From Pseudomonas congelans (GTDB lineage: Bacteria; Pseudomonadota; Gammaproteobacteria; Pseudomonadales; Pseudomonadaceae), in NCBI RefSeq assembly GCF_900103225.1, contig NZ_FNJH01000008.1, positions 122,189 through 186,188 on the forward strand: a DNA stretch of 64,000 nt, read 5' to 3'. The translations under genes were made by a program, and so were the position numbers. The notes under the pieces were generated by a model that saw only the letters and a list, made by a program, of their open reading frames with translations, had not been told where the DNA came from and did not search any database. Positions within the stretch are counted from its first letter, which is position 1; every line of letters begins with the position of its first letter. Below, piece after piece: positions 28,354 through 36,943 of the stretch.

Positions 28354-29067
28354 ATGGATTATCGAAAGCCTTCCGACCGAAAAAGCATGCACGCACGCAT
28401 TGTCCAGGAACTGGGCATGCAAATCGTGTCCGGCCGTTTCAAGCCTGACGAAAAGCTGCCTGCCGAAGCAATGCTCTGCGAAGAGTACGCCGTCAGCCGC
28501 CCGGTCCTGCGTGAAGCGACACGGGTTCTGGTGGCCAAGGGTCTGGTCTATTCGCGCCCGCGTGTCGGCACGGTGGTCAAGGCGCGCCGCGAATGGCATC
28601 TGCTGGACCCGGACGTGCTGCACTGGGTCATGCAAAGCTCGCCGCAGAATGAGTTCTTCCATCTGCTGACCAGCGTACGCGCGGTCATCGAGCCGGCGGT
28701 TGCAGCGCTGGCCGCACAGCATGCCACCGACGCAGAGATCGAATCGATCCACGAAGCTTATCTGCGCATGGAAGCTGCACCGACGCCGGAAGACCTGCTG
28801 CAACCCGACCTCGACTTCCACAGCCGCATCGCCGACGCCACCCACAACGATCTGCTGGCGCACTTGTGCAACATGCTGTCACTGGCATTGCGCGAAGCGC
28901 TCAAATACTCCAACAAGCGCCCCAACCTGCACGAACTGGCCATGCCACGCCACAAGGCGATCCTCACCGCCATCCAGAACCGCGACGCGCTGGGCGCACG
29001 CCACGCGTCACTGGTGCAACTGGACGATGCGCGCAATGCGCTGAGTGTGGTGCTCGGGGGCGGTTGA
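28354..29067 (+). CDS. FadR-subfamily GntR transcriptional regulator
   Basis: This 237-residue protein has an N-terminal winged helix (residues about 12-78, including KLPAEAMLCEEYAVSRPVLR and the GLVYSRPRVGTVV wing). A C-terminal FCD ligand domain follows with the expected metal-binding pattern (DLDFHSRIADATHN near 150 and MPRHKAIL near 197). FadR-type regulators commonly repress adjacent sugar-acid genes until the substrate binds. It follows the dehydratase by 94 bases, and the palindrome at 26416-26428 is its best candidate operator. The ligand is presumably the sugar acid or its dehydrated product; this is inference. Confidence 0.92.
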   Translation: MDYRKPSDRKSMHARIVQELGMQIVSGRFKPDEKLPAEAMLCEEYAVSRPVLREATRVLVAKGLVYSRPRVGTVVKARREWHLLDPDVLHWVMQSSPQNEFFHLLTSVRAVIEPAVAALAAQHATDAEIESIHEAYLRMEAAPTPEDLLQPDLDFHSRIADATHNDLLAHLCNMLSLALREALKYSNKRPNLHELAMPRHKAILTAIQNRDALGARHASLVQLDDARNALSVVLGGG

Positions 29068-29401
29068 TCGACAGGTTCGACTGAATCGAGAACTTCCTGC
29101 GCCTGTCTATGCGTCGTGTTTATCAATCAGGCATGGCGAACCCTGACGATTGCTGAAACCCGCCGCTGAACTTTCTATTCCCGTGGGAAATATCCAGCCC
29201 ATTAGTAAGATATTTATTAGCCCGGCGTAAGCTAAGTCCTTAATCACTCCAGATAGCGATCTGCTATTTGCGAACATATAAAGTAATGATATCTCTCCCT
29301 GCACATTAATTAACGCACTGCGCCTGTTCATACACGTCGATTAAACCTGTCGAACGTCAGGGATTCGTGCAGCTGATAAAAAAGTGTGCAGGGAGCATTG
29401 C
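29068..29401. other. AT-rich gap before the PAAR island
   Basis: This 334-base stretch is visibly richer in A and T than the flanking genes (for example around 29180-29300), which marks the left edge of the accessory segment. A minus-strand frame at 29107-29331 has no good start or recognisable product. I see no integrase, tRNA end or direct repeat that would define an attachment site. It presumably contains the promoter of the PAAR gene. Confidence 0.5.
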
Positions 29402-29986
29402 ATGAAACTTCTGGCCATCGTTCAGGGCGATACCACAGACCACGGAGGGTCTGTTATCAACGGCGATCGAACAAAGCGTATTAACGGTTTCCAAATAGCA
29501 CACAGGGGCTGTGACGTCATCTGTCCGCTGCATGGCGCCAGCAAAATTCTCGGCGAAGAAAACAACTTCCATATCGACGGAAACATCATCGCCCTGGAAG
29601 GCGACCTGACCAGTTGCGGGGCCCGGTTGATATCCAGGCAACAAAGCTTCTTTCGGGTCGAGAGGCGGTCCAGTGCAGTGGAGTCTGCGCCCGATACTTC
29701 GGCTGGTCATCATCAGGAGCTGGCCAGCGAAGGTGCGTTCGATGGCGGTGTGCAGGCCGTTGATTCGTTGCCGAGCCAGCGAAACTCAATGGCATGCGAC
29801 GAACGTTTTCGTCTGTTCAACCAACAGCGTTCCAGCCTTGGCCATCTGGGCTATGTGGTCATGCAAGATCAACGCTGCACTGCCGTTGGTGCGCTTGACC
29901 TGCAGGGCTACAGCCGCAGCCATAAAAGCCCTGCGGTCATCGCTCTACAACTCGCAACCACCGCACCCTGGCCGGTCATGGAGTGA
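29402..29986 (+). CDS. PAAR-domain protein, probable type VI secretion cargo adaptor
   Basis: This 194-residue protein has a PAAR domain over about the first 85 residues: GDTTDHGGSVINGD, then HRGCDVICPLHG and the closing IALEGDLTSCGA. PAAR proteins cap the VgrG spike of type VI secretion systems and carry effectors. The C-terminal 105 residues form no domain I know. The ATG at 29402 is chosen because AGGGAG lies seven bases upstream; a GTG at 29384 is less likely. No VgrG or Hcp gene is nearby, so it is an orphan PAAR. The DUF6402-like gene follows immediately, its ATG eight bases behind GGAG within the PAAR gene end, suggesting one transcript. Secretion is inferred from the family. Confidence 0.85.
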   Translation: MKLLAIVQGDTTDHGGSVINGDRTKRINGFQIAHRGCDVICPLHGASKILGEENNFHIDGNIIALEGDLTSCGARLISRQQSFFRVERRSSAVESAPDTSAGHHQELASEGAFDGGVQAVDSLPSQRNSMACDERFRLFNQQRSSLGHLGYVVMQDQRCTAVGALDLQGYSRSHKSPAVIALQLATTAPWPVME

Positions 29987-29991
29987 TCACG

Positions 29992-30918
29992 ATGTCTCTG
30001 AACGATTTCCAGCGCACCAACGCCTTGGGCCCCGACACCTACTTCGCGTTGCCCCAAGGCGCCTCACACACCTACGCCCCGACAGACACCCCGGCCAAAG
30101 AAGTCATTATTCAAAGCCTGGCCCTCTCTCGCATCCCCGGAGCCATGCGCAACATGGGTTGGAATACGGCGGCAGCGCTGATGCAGCGATGGTTTGACAG
30201 TCCAGCGTGGGAGATGCCGGAGGAGTGGAAGGAGCGAGAAACGCAGCCAGACCCAATGAGCCTGTCTCCCGCGCAGTGCGATGAAAGCATCGTGAAGATG
30301 GAATGGGCAATGCAGTTTGAGCGATGCAGGCAGGCTGTTGAGGTGGCTGAGTCAAGATTGAACACAGCTAACGCCGTCAATCGATTGAAAGAACTGCTAA
30401 AAGAAGCTGGCTGGCGTGATCACATTGACTGCCAACTGGGTTCAAAAACGATGTCCGCCAGACAAATGGACGCTTGTGCTCAAGTAAACTTCGCTAAATT
30501 CGGTAGTGCATGGAGCACGCTGGATGATATGTACGGAGCATTGGGCTTTGCAACGATGAAAGTAGGTGTAACAGGAAAAACCTTCAGCAAGGAAATTTCT
30601 GGCACCCAACATCGTCAACACTACTTTCACGTTGAGCATGTAGGTCTTTATATCCGAGATCATTACGACTTCAATGGCATACAATACTTGGGCACATGGA
30701 CAGAAGATCGCGTACTCACCAAATCGGAAACACTCATAACCTTGCACCCTCAAGGAAACTTGATAATCAGATTGAAAGATGGGCCCTTTGCTGCAATCAC
30801 AAACGCAAACTTTCGAAACTATCGTGTAGAACAAATCAAAGGGGGCGACTTCATAATTTATTCGGACATCATGTGGAAGAAATCCGATCAAATCATTGAG
30901 CTAGGAACATGGCTATGA
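29992..30918 (+). CDS. DUF6402-like protein, candidate PAAR-associated effector
   Basis: This 308-residue soluble protein has no signal peptide. Its C-terminal half, with HYFHVEHVGLYIRDHYDFN and GTWTEDRVLTKSE segments, matches my memory of DUF6402, a family often encoded next to PAAR genes. The N-terminal third is Met/Trp-rich and helical. The ATG at 29992 has GGAG eight bases upstream; a GTG overlapping the PAAR stop would leave no spacing. GC content falls clearly in the second half of the gene compared with core genes around it. Its position between a PAAR gene and small membrane-anchored proteins suggests an effector or effector chaperone. No catalytic motif is recognised; function is inference. 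Confidence 0.75.
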   Translation: MSLNDFQRTNALGPDTYFALPQGASHTYAPTDTPAKEVIIQSLALSRIPGAMRNMGWNTAAALMQRWFDSPAWEMPEEWKERETQPDPMSLSPAQCDESIVKMEWAMQFERCRQAVEVAESRLNTANAVNRLKELLKEAGWRDHIDCQLGSKTMSARQMDACAQVNFAKFGSAWSTLDDMYGALGFATMKVGVTGKTFSKEISGTQHRQHYFHVEHVGLYIRDHYDFNGIQYLGTWTEDRVLTKSETLITLHPQGNLIIRLKDGPFAAITNANFRNYRVEQIKGGDFIIYSDIMWKKSDQIIELGTWL

Positions 30919-31355
30919 AAAAACCATCTCGCACAATAGTATTTTTTTTGTCATACGTCATCATCGCAGGCGGTCTCTGGATCGCTTCTGAATGGTGGGA
31001 AAAAGGACTGGCTGAAAAATCGAGCGGCCCGCATGTAAGTCCGGGTGGATGTTATCGAGTAGATATATTTAAACCATTTTGGGTCTTACCTATGATGTTT
31101 CATCGAGAATCCGATCCCAACGAAGATCAACCACCCACGTGGTTTCCCTGGTGGGGCTACCCGGCGTTTTTTCGACTTTACGATCACCGCACTGGCGTAT
31201 TGATTTCAGAGACGAAGATTTACGATCTGGAATCAGCGGGCGATAAACTGTCGTGGGGAAGTGGATCGGGAGTGGTAATGTCCGGTTTGATCTTAATTGG
31301 CCCCAATCTCCCTGATTGCATGGGTGATCGCCCTACTCGCGTAAAGCCTCAATGA
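30915..31355 (+). CDS. Membrane-anchored small protein, candidate immunity protein (paralogue 1)
   Basis: This 146-residue protein has one N-terminal membrane helix (residues about 8-25, IVFFLSYVIIAGGLWIA) followed by a periplasmic domain with SPGGCYRVDIFKPFWVLP and a WFPWWGYPAFFRLYDHRTG block. It ends with GPNLPDCMGD. It may belong to the small DUF6201 group, but that is from memory and unverified. ATG 30915 overlaps the DUF6402 stop as ATGA and has AGGA eight bases upstream; an ATG six bases earlier is possible. Position directly behind a putative effector and the periplasm-facing topology are what one expects of an immunity protein. A second, broken copy follows. Confidence 0.7.
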   Translation: MKKPSRTIVFFLSYVIIAGGLWIASEWWEKGLAEKSSGPHVSPGGCYRVDIFKPFWVLPMMFHRESDPNEDQPPTWFPWWGYPAFFRLYDHRTGVLISETKIYDLESAGDKLSWGSGSGVVMSGLILIGPNLPDCMGDRPTRVKPQ

Positions 31356-31791
31356 AAGTGGCATCGGGACGCTGGGTATTTTTTCTGGCCTACATAACTA
31401 TCGCAGGCAGTCTCTGGAACGCATCGGAATGGTGGGAAAAGGATTAGCGGAACGCTCTGGCGAACCTGACATAAGCCCTGGAGGCTGTTACCGAGTAGAG
31501 CTGTTCAAACCATTCTGGGTTCTTCCGATGATGTTTCATTCGATGCCGCATCCGGATAGTGAGGTCCCAAGAAGGTGGCTACCCTGGTGGGAATACCCTG
31601 CGTTTTTTCGGCTCTACGATCATCGCACTGGAGAGTTGATTCCAGAGACCGAGGTTTACGATCTGGCGTCAGCGAGCGGACCGCTGGACTGGGGAGACGG
31701 ATCGGGTGAGGTATCGGCTGGAATGATCTCAATTGGCCCCAATATCCCTGACTGCATGAATGATCACCCTGCTCGCGTGAACCCTCAATAA
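31352..31791 (+). pseudogene. Frameshifted tandem paralogue of the candidate immunity gene
   Basis: The ATG at 31352 overlaps the stop of the first copy as ATGA and opens a product with the same N-terminal helix (FFLAYITIAGSLW). It runs into TAG at 31445. Comparison with copy 1 shows why: GGGAAAAAGG there is GGGAAAAGG here (A run 31437-31440), a one-base deletion. The remaining frame, open from 31429 to 31791, continues collinearly (GGCYRVELFKPFWVLPMM, GPNIPDCMND) to nearly the same end. Restored, it would be 147 residues. An internal ATG at 31429 could still yield a 120-residue form without the membrane anchor. A sequencing error in the A run is also possible. Confidence 0.8.
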
Positions 31792-31824
31792 CGAGAGCAT
31801 TACGATGCTGGACATTTTTAAATG

Positions 31825-31853
31825 ATCGTTCCAACGCTCCGCATTGGCACGAT
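31825..31853. repeat. Half unit of the interspersed repeat, terminator-like
   Basis: ATCGTTCCAACGCTC then CGCATTGGCACGAT forms an imperfect hairpin and matches the first half of the repeat units at 42674 and 54629. It lies between two converging transcription units and may serve as a bidirectional terminator. Confidence 0.6.
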
Positions 31854-31889
31854 AGTGAATAGGACACCGAGTTACAGGCCGCCACAGCC

Positions 31890-34280
31890 TCAATGCGAAA
31901 ACAACGAATTCCCCACCTTCCCCGCCATTTTCTCCGGTTTGATCAGAAACCGCGCCAGCGCGGGCAGCAGCCATAGTGCGCCGAACATGTTCCACAGCAG
32001 CATGAAGGTCAGCATCAGGCCCATGTCGGCCTGGAACTTGATCGCCGAGAAGATCCAGGTGCACACACCGATGGCCAGACACAGGCCGGTGAACAGCACG
32101 GCCTTGCCGGTGGATTTGAGGGTTTCATAGTAGGCCTCCTGCAACGGCAGGCCGGCGCGCAGGAAGCTTTCCAGACGGCTGTAGATGTAGATGCCGTAAT
32201 CGACGCCGATGCCCACGCCCAGCGCCACCACAGGCAAGGTCGCGACCTTGACGCCGATCCCCATGAAGGCCATCAGGGCGTTACCGAGCACCGAGGTCAA
32301 CACCAGCGGCAGGACGATGCACAGGGTGGCTGCCCATGAGCGGAAGGTGATCATGCACATCGCCGCCACGCAGAGGTAGACCAGCACCAGAATCACCAGC
32401 TCGGACTGCCTGATCACTTCGTTGGTCGCGGCCTCGATGCCGGCGTTGCCGGCAGCCAGCAGAAATTGCAGGTCCGGCGTGTCGTTCTGTTTGGCGAAGT
32501 CCTGCACTGCATGCACCGCACGGTCGAGGGTTTCGGCTTTATGGTCGTTAAGGAACACTAGCAGCGGCGCCAACGAACAATCGGTGTTGTACAGACCGTC
32601 GGCGCGGGCGATGGAGTTGTTCAGCACGTCCTTGTTACGCGACAGGCTCTCCCATTTCAGGTTGCCCTCGTTCATGCCCTTGATCATCTGTCTCGACACC
32701 GTCACCAGCGAAATGGCCGACTGCACGCCCTGAGTGTTTTCCATCTTCCAGGCCAGCTCGTTGATCGCTGACAGGGTCGAATACGCCGAGCACCCCTCTG
32801 GGGCTGTCTTGACCATGACCACCAGCACATCGGAACTGGTCGAGTAATGATTGATGATGAACGCGTTGTCCTGGTTGTAACGCGAGTCGGGGCGCAGTTC
32901 TGGCGCGCCCTGATCCAGATCGCCGATCTTCAGGTTCTGGCTGTACCAGAGCCCGCCACCGAAGGCCAGCAGCGCCAGCACAAGTGAAACCGGCGCGACT
33001 CTGGCGCTGGCAAAGTTCGCCAGCAATCGCCAGAAAGGATGCTCGGAGACCGCATCCTGCTTGCTGCGGCTCACGGCCTTTTTGCTGATACCCACGTAGG
33101 AAATCGCTACCGGCAGCAGGATCAGGTTGGTGAACACGATCACCGCCACACCAATGGAAGCACCGATGGCCAGCTCGCGGATCACCCCGATGTCGATAAT
33201 CAGCAGCGTGATGAAGCCCACCGCATCGGCCAGAATCGCGATCATGCCGGGTAGAAACAGCTGACGAAACGTCCGCCGTGCAGCGGTCAGGGCGTTTTCG
33301 GCCTCGCTGGATTGCAGGGCAATACCGTTGATCTTCTGGACACCGTGGGAGATGCCGATGGCGAAGATCAGAAACGGCACCAGCATCGAATAAGGGTCGA
33401 TACCGAAGCCGACCACATGCATCAGCCCCAATTGCCAGATCACCGCAATCAGCGTGGTGCTCAGTACCGCCACCGTGCTGCGGATACACCGGGTAAACCA
33501 GATCAGCAGCACCAGCGTGATCAGAAAGGCGATGCCGAAGAACATCACCACCATGAACAGGCCATCGATCAGATCGCCGACTTTCTTGGCGAAGCCGACG
33601 ATGTGAATCCTGATGTCGGGGTTTTGCGCCTGATACTTGTCGCGGATCTTTTTTTCGAGCTGGTGGGAGAATTGCTGATAGTCAAGCGCCAGTAACCTGC
33701 CCTGGTCTGCCGGGTCCGGGTAAAACTCCTGCAGCGGAACGTCGATGATGCTCGACCTGAAATCGTTGGCGACCAGACGCCCGACCTGCCCGGACTTGAG
33801 CACGTTATTGCGCAACTGATCCAGACTGGCGTCCGAGCCGTCGTAACTCTGCGGTATCACCTCGCCTCCCGCAAAGCCCTCCTCCGTGACTTCGGTCCAG
33901 CGCACGCTGGGGCTCCACAGCGACTTGAGCCCGGAGCGGTCCACGCCGGGGATGTAAAACACCTCGTCGCTGATCTGGCGCAGGGTCTCCATGTAGTCTT
34001 TGGAGAAGATGTCGCCGTCAACCGCCTCGACCGATATGCGCACCGTGTTGCCAAGGTTCGCCAGGTCGTTGCGATGCTTGAGCATGTTCTGAATGAACGG
34101 ATGAGACAGCGGGATCATCTTCTCGAAACTGGTGGAAGGCCGCACCTGCGTGGCTTGCCAGAACAGAAAGAGGCTGGCCAGCAGGCAGAGGATGATCACT
34201 GCCGGGCGATGGTTGAAAATCAGGCGTTCAAGGAAGGTTGCCTTTTCATCCGAATCTTGCGCGTGTTGGTGCGTGCTCAT
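31890..34280 (-). CDS. RND superfamily (MMPL-type) transporter
   Basis: This 796-residue inner-membrane protein has the RND duplication: helix 1 near residues 28-45, a large periplasmic loop, helices 2-6, a second periplasmic loop, and helices 8-12. Typical helix segments are GIDPYSMLVPFLIFAIGISHGVQ and the equivalent VVALGVGIGVDYGIYIYSRL in the second half, the latter near residue 670. This branch is closer to hydrophobe/lipid exporters (MmpL or HpnN-like) than to AcrB drug pumps. No periplasmic adaptor gene is nearby. It follows the YCF48-like gene by 27 bases, so the two are surely cotranscribed. The substrate is unknown. Confidence 0.9.
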   Translation of the reverse strand: MSTHQHAQDSDEKATFLERLIFNHRPAVIILCLLASLFLFWQATQVRPSTSFEKMIPLSHPFIQNMLKHRNDLANLGNTVRISVEAVDGDIFSKDYMETLRQISDEVFYIPGVDRSGLKSLWSPSVRWTEVTEEGFAGGEVIPQSYDGSDASLDQLRNNVLKSGQVGRLVANDFRSSIIDVPLQEFYPDPADQGRLLALDYQQFSHQLEKKIRDKYQAQNPDIRIHIVGFAKKVGDLIDGLFMVVMFFGIAFLITLVLLIWFTRCIRSTVAVLSTTLIAVIWQLGLMHVVGFGIDPYSMLVPFLIFAIGISHGVQKINGIALQSSEAENALTAARRTFRQLFLPGMIAILADAVGFITLLIIDIGVIRELAIGASIGVAVIVFTNLILLPVAISYVGISKKAVSRSKQDAVSEHPFWRLLANFASARVAPVSLVLALLAFGGGLWYSQNLKIGDLDQGAPELRPDSRYNQDNAFIINHYSTSSDVLVVMVKTAPEGCSAYSTLSAINELAWKMENTQGVQSAISLVTVSRQMIKGMNEGNLKWESLSRNKDVLNNSIARADGLYNTDCSLAPLLVFLNDHKAETLDRAVHAVQDFAKQNDTPDLQFLLAAGNAGIEAATNEVIRQSELVILVLVYLCVAAMCMITFRSWAATLCIVLPLVLTSVLGNALMAFMGIGVKVATLPVVALGVGIGVDYGIYIYSRLESFLRAGLPLQEAYYETLKSTGKAVLFTGLCLAIGVCTWIFSAIKFQADMGLMLTFMLLWNMFGALWLLPALARFLIKPEKMAGKVGNSLFSH

Positions 34281-34307
34281 GCCTGAATATCCCCGCCCTG
34301 AAAGGTC

Positions 34308-35354
34308 TTATTGTTGGGTCGTATCGGCGCCCGTCGGCGAGGTGAGGCGAACGCCGCCCTGTCCTACCAGAATCAGATTGCCCTGAGGGTTGCCGGTGAC
34401 CCCGGCCAGCGAGATGCGATCAGGTCGATTGAAGACCGCGAATGTTTCACCGTCATCGGTGCTGCGCATGACACTGCCGCCATTGCCGACCAGCACCAGC
34501 GAGCCATCGGCCAGCAGCGTGGCGCTGGCCAGACCGAACTCGAGCGGCCCGCGCGCGCCCTTCAGTTCGATCGGTTGCCAGCTGTCACCAAAATCGCTGG
34601 AGCGAAACAGATTGCCGCGCAGACCATAGGCCAGCAGCGTGGACGGCTGAGCCGTGCCGATCACGCCGAATAACGAGCCTTGGTACGGACCGTCGATTTT
34701 CTCCCAGGTCTGCCCCTCGTCACGGGAGCGAAACATGCTGCCCGCTTCGCCGACAATGAACAGGCCGGCGTCCTTGACTTGAGCGATGCCGTTCAGGTGG
34801 TACTGGTCTTCGTTGTCCAGCCGGTCGCTGACATCTTCCCAGTGCTGCCCGCCATCGGCCGTGCTCAGCAGCAGGCCGTAGGCACCGATGGCCAGGCCGT
34901 TGTCGAGGTCCTTGAACCAGACATCCAGCAGCGGAGCCTCGCGCTTCAAGTCCTCGAACTGCTTGTTCCAGCTCTTGCCGCCGTCGCTACTGGCCAGTAC
35001 TTGGGCGTCGTGACCGACCGCCCAGCCATGCTGTTCATCCACAAAAAATACGGCCGTCAACAACTGGCGGGTAGGCACGCGGGCCTGACTCCAGGTCTTG
35101 CCCTGATCATCGGAAAGCAGAATATGCCCATGGTCACCCACCACGACCAGCCGCGCACCCGCATGGGCGACGTCCAGCAGCAACGTGCGTGAGGCCTTGG
35201 CCGACTCGATGGCGTAAACGGGAGTGTCTGCAGCTGCGGCAGTAGATACCGGCTCGGACCCGGCCGTGGCTGGCAGCGCAAAAAAAGATGACGAAACAAT
35301 AGCCAGGGACATGACCGCGCATAACCGGGTGCGACGATGGAAAGACTCACGCAT
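34308..35354 (-). CDS. YCF48/BNR-like periplasmic beta-propeller protein
   Basis: This 348-residue protein has a signal peptide (residues about 1-32, ending in ALPATAGS) and repeated Asp-box motifs: SDDQGKTWSQ, SSDGGKSWNK, STADGGQHWED, RSRDEGQTWEK, RSSDFGDSWQP and RSTDDGETFAV. This is the pattern of YCF48/Hcf136-related propellers, which in photosynthetic organisms assist membrane-complex assembly. In Pseudomonas, such proteins are repeatedly found beside RND permeases and DUF1329 proteins, as here. It is probably a periplasmic partner of the RND protein encoded 27 bases downstream. Confidence 0.88.
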   Translation of the reverse strand: MRESFHRRTRLCAVMSLAIVSSSFFALPATAGSEPVSTAAAADTPVYAIESAKASRTLLLDVAHAGARLVVVGDHGHILLSDDQGKTWSQARVPTRQLLTAVFFVDEQHGWAVGHDAQVLASSDGGKSWNKQFEDLKREAPLLDVWFKDLDNGLAIGAYGLLLSTADGGQHWEDVSDRLDNEDQYHLNGIAQVKDAGLFIVGEAGSMFRSRDEGQTWEKIDGPYQGSLFGVIGTAQPSTLLAYGLRGNLFRSSDFGDSWQPIELKGARGPLEFGLASATLLADGSLVLVGNGGSVMRSTDDGETFAVFNRPDRISLAGVTGNPQGNLILVGQGGVRLTSPTGADTTQQ

Positions 35355-35587
35355 GGACTTTTCCGCTCTTATTATTATCAGGTGGCTGTTATCGGGTGCC
35401 GGTGCCGAACCGTTCTTGTCGATGCCGACGCCCGCAGCGGTAGGGCGTTACCTGTCTGGAAGCTCAGCCATCCTAGGCAGCTTTGCAAATGCCTGACAAT
35501 CGACATGTCGTTATCTTTTGTTAAGCGCGCTGAATGTGATTGATGAATCATCACGACGGTTGATCGGGCAGCCTGACCAGACGCCTT

Positions 35588-36943
35588 TCAGCGAATGCTC
35601 CTGCGCCGCAAGGCCGCTGGTTTGAAAGCATTCACGCTGGGCACCGGCTGAGAGAAATCACTGGTGCCAGGCTCCTGATTGTCGAGGTTCTGTACGTGAT
35701 AACGCCGCGCCTGCAAGTCATGGAAAACGTCCAGTGCGGACCAGGTCGTCGGCAGTTCGTAATAGTTCTTCAGGTACGCCATGGAAACCCGCCACAACTG
35801 CCCCCGAGCATCGTACTGATCGACGATTGCAGCCTGCCAACTGTCCTCGTCCAGGTACAGCGTGCGTCTTGAATAGACATGACGCGCGGTCGGTTTGAGC
35901 GTGCCCTCCACCACCCATACACGATGCAACTCATGGCGCGTATAGGCCGGGTTGAGATGACCCACCTGCAGTAATTGTCGATAGGTAATGTCGGGGCTGG
36001 AAATCCGGTAGTTGTTGTAGGGAATATAAATCTCGCGTTTGCCCAGTAACGTCCAGTCGTAACGATCCGGTGAGCCGTTGAACATGTCGGTGTCGTCGGC
36101 CGTGCGCAATCCTTCAGAGGCCGGGATCGGCATGTCGTAGGCCAGGCTCGGCGCCCGGCGTACCCGACGTTGCCGCGCACTGTAGGTCCAAGCCTGGCGG
36201 GGTTCCTGGATCTGGTCCAGTGTTTCATGGACCAGCACGGCGGAACCGGCCATACGCGTCGGGCACTGGATAAACGACAGGTAATAGAACAGCACGTTAT
36301 CCAGACTGGCAAAGCTGCCCGCTGGATCGTAGAAGCGAAACAGCACTTCCTGACGCGAAGTGTTCAGCTTGAAACTGCCGTCGCGCTGTATCGCGACTTC
36401 CGAAGTGCGCCGCACCGCGTAATGGCCGCGATACCGGGCGATGTGATTCCACACGGCCTGAATACCCTTTTCCGGAAGGGGAAATGGAATGCCACCGTAG
36501 GCATCGACGAAACCGTTGCCGCCGCCGATCAATCTGGCTTTCTGCGCATTGCGGCGGGTGTTGTCGTACACCCATTGCGGCGCCGATCCGGAACGCCGGG
36601 TCGGGTATACCGGCATACGGTAGCTGTCGGGATAGGCTTCGAACATCGCTACTTGCCCAGGCGTCAGGTGCGTGCGGTAGTGCTGCATATTGGCGTGGGT
36701 GATGGTAAACAAGGGCTTGTCAGCGGCATACGGATCGACATGCCGAGTACCCGAGCCCTTGTATCCGGGTGGGGGCCGGGTGATCCCGCCCGTCCAGGGC
36801 GGAATGGTCCCCGTGGCATTACCTGCCCTCTCGCCTCCCAGCGGGGTCAAACGGCTCCCGAGCAACGTGGTATCGACTGCCTGGCAGGTGTTGATCGCGA
36901 ACAGCAGCGTCAGCGCGCCGCCCAGCCGTTGTTTCATGAGCAT
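35588..36943 (-). CDS. DUF1329 outer-membrane-associated protein
   Basis: This 451-residue protein has a signal peptide (residues about 1-22, ending CQAVD) followed by the DUF1329 domain, recognisable from LTPLGGERAGNATGTIPPWTGG-type opening, the YKGSGTRHVDPYA segment and late RTLYLDEDSWQAAIVDQYD. DUF1329 proteins resemble LolB-like lipid carriers and usually accompany DUF1302 proteins and RND permeases. AGGAG precedes the ATG at 36943. A 233-base gap separates it from the YCF48-like gene, so it may be a separate transcript. The usual DUF1302 partner is not found in this window. Confidence 0.87.
   Translation of the reverse strand: MLMKQRLGGALTLLFAINTCQAVDTTLLGSRLTPLGGERAGNATGTIPPWTGGITRPPPGYKGSGTRHVDPYAADKPLFTITHANMQHYRTHLTPGQVAMFEAYPDSYRMPVYPTRRSGSAPQWVYDNTRRNAQKARLIGGGNGFVDAYGGIPFPLPEKGIQAVWNHIARYRGHYAVRRTSEVAIQRDGSFKLNTSRQEVLFRFYDPAGSFASLDNVLFYYLSFIQCPTRMAGSAVLVHETLDQIQEPRQAWTYSARQRRVRRAPSLAYDMPIPASEGLRTADDTDMFNGSPDRYDWTLLGKREIYIPYNNYRISSPDITYRQLLQVGHLNPAYTRHELHRVWVVEGTLKPTARHVYSRRTLYLDEDSWQAAIVDQYDARGQLWRVSMAYLKNYYELPTTWSALDVFHDLQARRYHVQNLDNQEPGTSDFSQPVPSVNAFKPAALRRRSIR

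Noticed and set aside
29107..29331. 74-codon minus-strand frame before the PAAR gene
   Set aside because: No ribosome binding site and no coding character are visible in this AT-rich gap.
31429..31450. Programmed -1 frameshifting in the second immunity-like paralogue
   Set aside because: The zero-frame codons are GAA AAG, which do not form a canonical X-XXY-YYZ slippery site, and no downstream stem-loop is apparent. A simple deletion explains it better.
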